DNA of 7,997 nucleotides from contig DFBC01000035.1 of the NCBI GenBank assembly GCA_002367235.1, positions 1 to 7,997 on the forward strand, in the 5' to 3' direction. The notes below the pieces were generated by a model. It saw only the letters and a list, made by a program, of their open reading frames with translations. It had not been told where the DNA came from and did no database searches. This DNA is from Cellvibrionales bacterium UBA3090 (GTDB taxonomy: Bacteria > Pseudomonadota > Gammaproteobacteria > Pseudomonadales > Porticoccaceae). Of this stretch, positions 6,908-7,997 are shown piece by piece. How positions within the stretch are numbered: the first letter of the stretch is position 1; each line of letters begins with the position of its first letter. Position numbers and translations under genes: made by a program.

Positions 6908-7036
6908 ATGAGTAGTTGTTGCGGCGCCTGCGGCGGCCAGGATACTAAAGCAAAGGAAGAACAAAAACAGGAGCTACCGAAAGATAAGGAGGTGGCCGAA
7001 CAGGTAGAAGACAAAAAGCAGAAAAACGAGAACTAA
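6908..7036 (+). CDS. Small Cys-motif protein of 42 residues, unknown function
   Basis: A very short gene with good expression signals. AGAGGT at 6895-6900 lies 7 nt before the ATG, and a strong intrinsic terminator follows about 50 nt after the stop. The protein begins MSSCCGACGGQ, with cysteines at 4, 5 and 8 embedded in Gly/Ala/Ser. Residues 12-42 are a highly charged, probably disordered or helical tail with 8 Lys, 7 Glu and 3 Asp and no aromatic residues or Cys. There is no signal peptide or membrane segment, so it is probably cytoplasmic. The clustered cysteines suggest metal or Fe-S binding or redox chemistry; this is inference. I do not recognise a named family. The alternative is a chance ORF, but the Shine-Dalgarno, codon content and terminator argue against it. 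Confidence 0.75.
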   Translation: MSSCCGACGGQDTKAKEEQKQELPKDKEVAEQVEDKKQKNEN

Positions 7037-7083
7037 TTTTTAAATTTTTGCTACGAACACGTCAAAGTATGAATTTTTTATCC

Positions 7084-7130
7084 GCTAAAAAAACATCCCA
7101 GTGGCAAGTACACTGGGATGTATTTTTAGC
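7084..7130. terminator. Strong bidirectional intrinsic terminator
   Basis: ACATCCCAGTG (7093-7103) pairs perfectly with CACTGGGATGT (7111-7121) around a 7-nt loop. After one A-A mismatch (7092/7122), GCTAAAAA (7084-7091) pairs with TTTTTAGC (7123-7130). The G/C-rich core is followed by a T-run on the plus strand (TATTTTT) and on the minus strand (T7). It therefore serves both the microprotein gene from the left and the lipoprotein gene from the right. Confidence 0.92.
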
Positions 7131-7151
7131 TAAAAAGAATAACCTTAAAAA

Positions 7152-7619
7152 TTACTCTTCTTGCTCTAGAAGCCACATAGTGTGTTCAACACTACCTTCT
7201 TCCATACCTTCTGGAACTTCGCGCAGCTTAGGATTTTCTTTAACTGTGCTCAAATCTCTGTTTTTAACAATTTCACCCTGTTCATTGATATATTCGCCTT
7301 CTTCCAGATTCTCGGAGATGGCAAATGATGGAGCAGGAGCAGATGAGACGTCGCCACTGGCACCGCCTTGAAATTTCTCTGTATCAAATTTGCTCTTAAC
7401 TTTTTCAGCTGCAAGTTCAGCTTCAGTCTTCACGGCGTCTACAGCTTCTGTTACTGCTTCTGTGGCAGCTTCGGTAGCTTCTTGAACAGTTTCGTGAGAG
7501 GTAGCTGCCGCTTCAGAGGCATGACCTGCATCTTCAGTGCTAGCTGTTTTATCAGCTTCACCACATGCTGCCAAACCAAGTACCAATGCAGATACTCCAA
7601 ACAATTTAATAAGGTTCAT
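7152..7619 (-). CDS. Small acidic lipoprotein, unknown function
   Basis: The chosen start, ATG at 7617-7619, gives 155 residues. It follows GAGGGA (7627-7632) with a 7-nt spacer and begins a textbook lipoprotein signal peptide: MNLIKLFGVSALVLGLAAC, lipobox LAAC, lipidated Cys19. The frame remains open for 46 codons further upstream, but that extension would bury the signal. Gly rather than Asp at +2 predicts outer-membrane sorting. Residues ~41-78 are an Ala/Glu/Val-rich repetitive segment (EATEAATEAVTEAVDAV) likely to form an amphipathic helix or coiled coil. A Gly/Ser/Pro-rich hinge follows (85-98). An acidic C-terminal part (~100-155) has a short GEYINEQGEIVKN stretch that could be a small beta unit. 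No enzyme motif is visible. It is monocistronic and ends at the shared bidirectional terminator. Confidence 0.85.
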   Translation of the reverse strand: MNLIKLFGVSALVLGLAACGEADKTASTEDAGHASEAAATSHETVQEATEAATEAVTEAVDAVKTEAELAAEKVKSKFDTEKFQGGASGDVSSAPAPSFAISENLEEGEYINEQGEIVKNRDLSTVKENPKLREVPEGMEEGSVEHTMWLLEQEE

Positions 7620-7657
7620 TATTGAGTCCCTCGTAATGTTAATAATCAAGATAGTTT

Positions 7658-7673
7658 TTGACCCCTCTGTCAA
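7658..7673. promoter_or_regulatory. Inverted repeat with -35-like TTGACA upstream of the lipoprotein gene
   Basis: TTGAC-N6-GTCAA is a perfect 5-bp inverted repeat. On the minus strand it contains TTGACA (7668-7673), a consensus -35. Possible -10 elements fit poorly: TATCTT is 14 nt away and GATTAT (7642-7647) is 20 nt away. It is about 40-55 nt upstream of the lipoprotein ATG, so a promoter or operator role is plausible but unproven. Confidence 0.35.
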
Positions 7674-7809
7674 GGGTACGCAGTCTAATTGGCCTTTCCC
7701 AAAAAATCTAGGCAAATCAGTACTCAATTTGCCTTCGGCAACGCGGTAGACGACCATAGACAGCCTATTCTATCGGTAGTTATCTTAAAGCAGCCTTACA
7801 GAAAAACAT

Positions 7810-7850
7810 AAAAAAATTGTGGCTTTTAGACCGGCAGAGAATCAGCCACA
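7810..7850 (-). terminator. Terminator-like hairpin with T7 on the minus strand
   Basis: Read on the minus strand, TGTGGCT and AGCCACA form a 7-bp stem around a 19-nt loop, followed by A and seven Ts. The large loop weakens the prediction. No leftward coding frame reaches it: all three minus-strand frames have stops within about 25 nt of the right edge. It would therefore end a short non-coding transcript or a gene finishing at the window edge. Confidence 0.4.
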
Positions 7851-7912
7851 TTAAAATGTCGGTGTTAGCATATACCAACGGAAAACTGTGAAAGGAAAGC
7901 GGGGGTCTGTGG

Positions 7913-7927
7913 TAAAAACGGTTTTTA
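7913..7927. promoter_or_regulatory. 15-bp palindrome TAAAAAC-G-GTTTTTA
   Basis: Seven perfectly complementary base pairs flank a single central G. It lies about 34 nt upstream of the TACAAT element and 57-71 nt upstream of the putative start at 7984, a reasonable position for a regulator-binding site. It is A/T-rich, so chance occurrence is a real possibility. Confidence 0.3.
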
Positions 7928-7983
7928 TCGCATTCCCAGTATATAGAACGTACTACAATCGCCCTTTAACTCTATCTAACACC

Positions 7984-7997
7984 ATGAATTACAAGGC
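7984..7997 (+). CDS. Possible first codons of a rightward gene (3' truncated)
   Basis: The ATG at 7984 opens a frame reading Met-Asn-Tyr-Lys before the window ends. TACAAT (7954-7959) could be its -10 element, which would give a very short leader. There is no Shine-Dalgarno within the usual distance, and four codons cannot identify a product. Confidence 0.3.

Larger units (their letters stand above)
7620..7983. other. Right-hand intergenic region without a complete gene
   Basis: About 364 nt in which I see no supported coding region on either strand. It contains the lipoprotein upstream region, a minus-strand hairpin with T7 (7810-7850), a 15-bp palindrome (7913-7927), and a -10-like TACAAT (7954-7959) ahead of a possible start at 7984. 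An unannotated small RNA is possible. Confidence 0.5.

Noticed and set aside
7048..7371. 107-codon plus-strand frame crossing the terminator
   Set aside because: It runs straight through the bidirectional terminator and then antisense to the lipoprotein gene; no Shine-Dalgarno.
7368..7749. Two plus-strand frames antisense to the lipoprotein gene and its upstream region
   Set aside because: Composition is the complement of the Ala/Glu repeat and signal peptide; no independent support.
7620..7757. 46-residue N-terminal extension of the lipoprotein
   Set aside because: It would bury a perfect lipoprotein signal peptide, and the internal ATG at 7619 has its own strong Shine-Dalgarno.
1..7997. 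Mobile elements, phage genes, CRISPR arrays, tRNA or rRNA
   Set aside because: Looked for transposase or integrase frames, terminal inverted repeats, regularly spaced repeats and RNA-gene signatures; none seen.

Overview
The window looks like chromosomal DNA from a gammaproteobacterium of moderate GC content. OppB and OppC read like close relatives of the enterobacterial proteins, and the DEAD-box helicase is a full-length DbpA. I see no insertion sequence, phage gene, CRISPR array, tRNA or rRNA. Most of the window is an ordinary housekeeping and transport region. The less familiar material is in the right-hand quarter.

Positions 1-5204, plus strand, hold an oligopeptide importer operon: oppA (5' end cut off by the window edge), oppB, oppC, and one gene encoding the OppD and OppF ATPases as a single polypeptide. 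The first three genes are translationally coupled: oppB and oppC each start on the last base of the preceding stop codon. The ATPase gene follows after a 57-nt, very AT-rich gap and has no visible Shine-Dalgarno sequence. The lipoprotein OppA captures peptides, OppB and OppC form the channel, and the fused OppDF drives transport by ATP hydrolysis. The operon promoter lies outside the window.

Positions 5259-6647, minus strand, hold dbpA, the 23S-rRNA-directed RNA helicase. It converges on the opp operon across about 54 nt containing a possible bidirectional hairpin. An in-frame stop lies just upstream of its first codons, so the gene cannot start at an ATG. The likely start is TTG behind a well-placed AGGA.

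Positions 6648-7997 hold accessory-looking material. A 260-nt divergent intergenic region carries an imperfect direct repeat, an FNR-like half-match and a 12-bp palindrome. Next is a 42-residue Cys-motif microprotein gene (6908-7036) with a strong Shine-Dalgarno sequence. It shares a near-perfect bidirectional terminator (7084-7130) with a convergent gene for a small acidic lipoprotein (7152-7619, minus). The last 378 nt hold no complete gene. They contain several inverted repeats, a terminator-like hairpin on the minus strand, and possibly the first codons of a rightward gene at 7984.

I found no convincing evidence of a novel multi-gene system. The best candidates for something undescribed are the Cys-motif microprotein, the small lipoprotein beside it, and a possible small RNA in the right-hand intergenic region.
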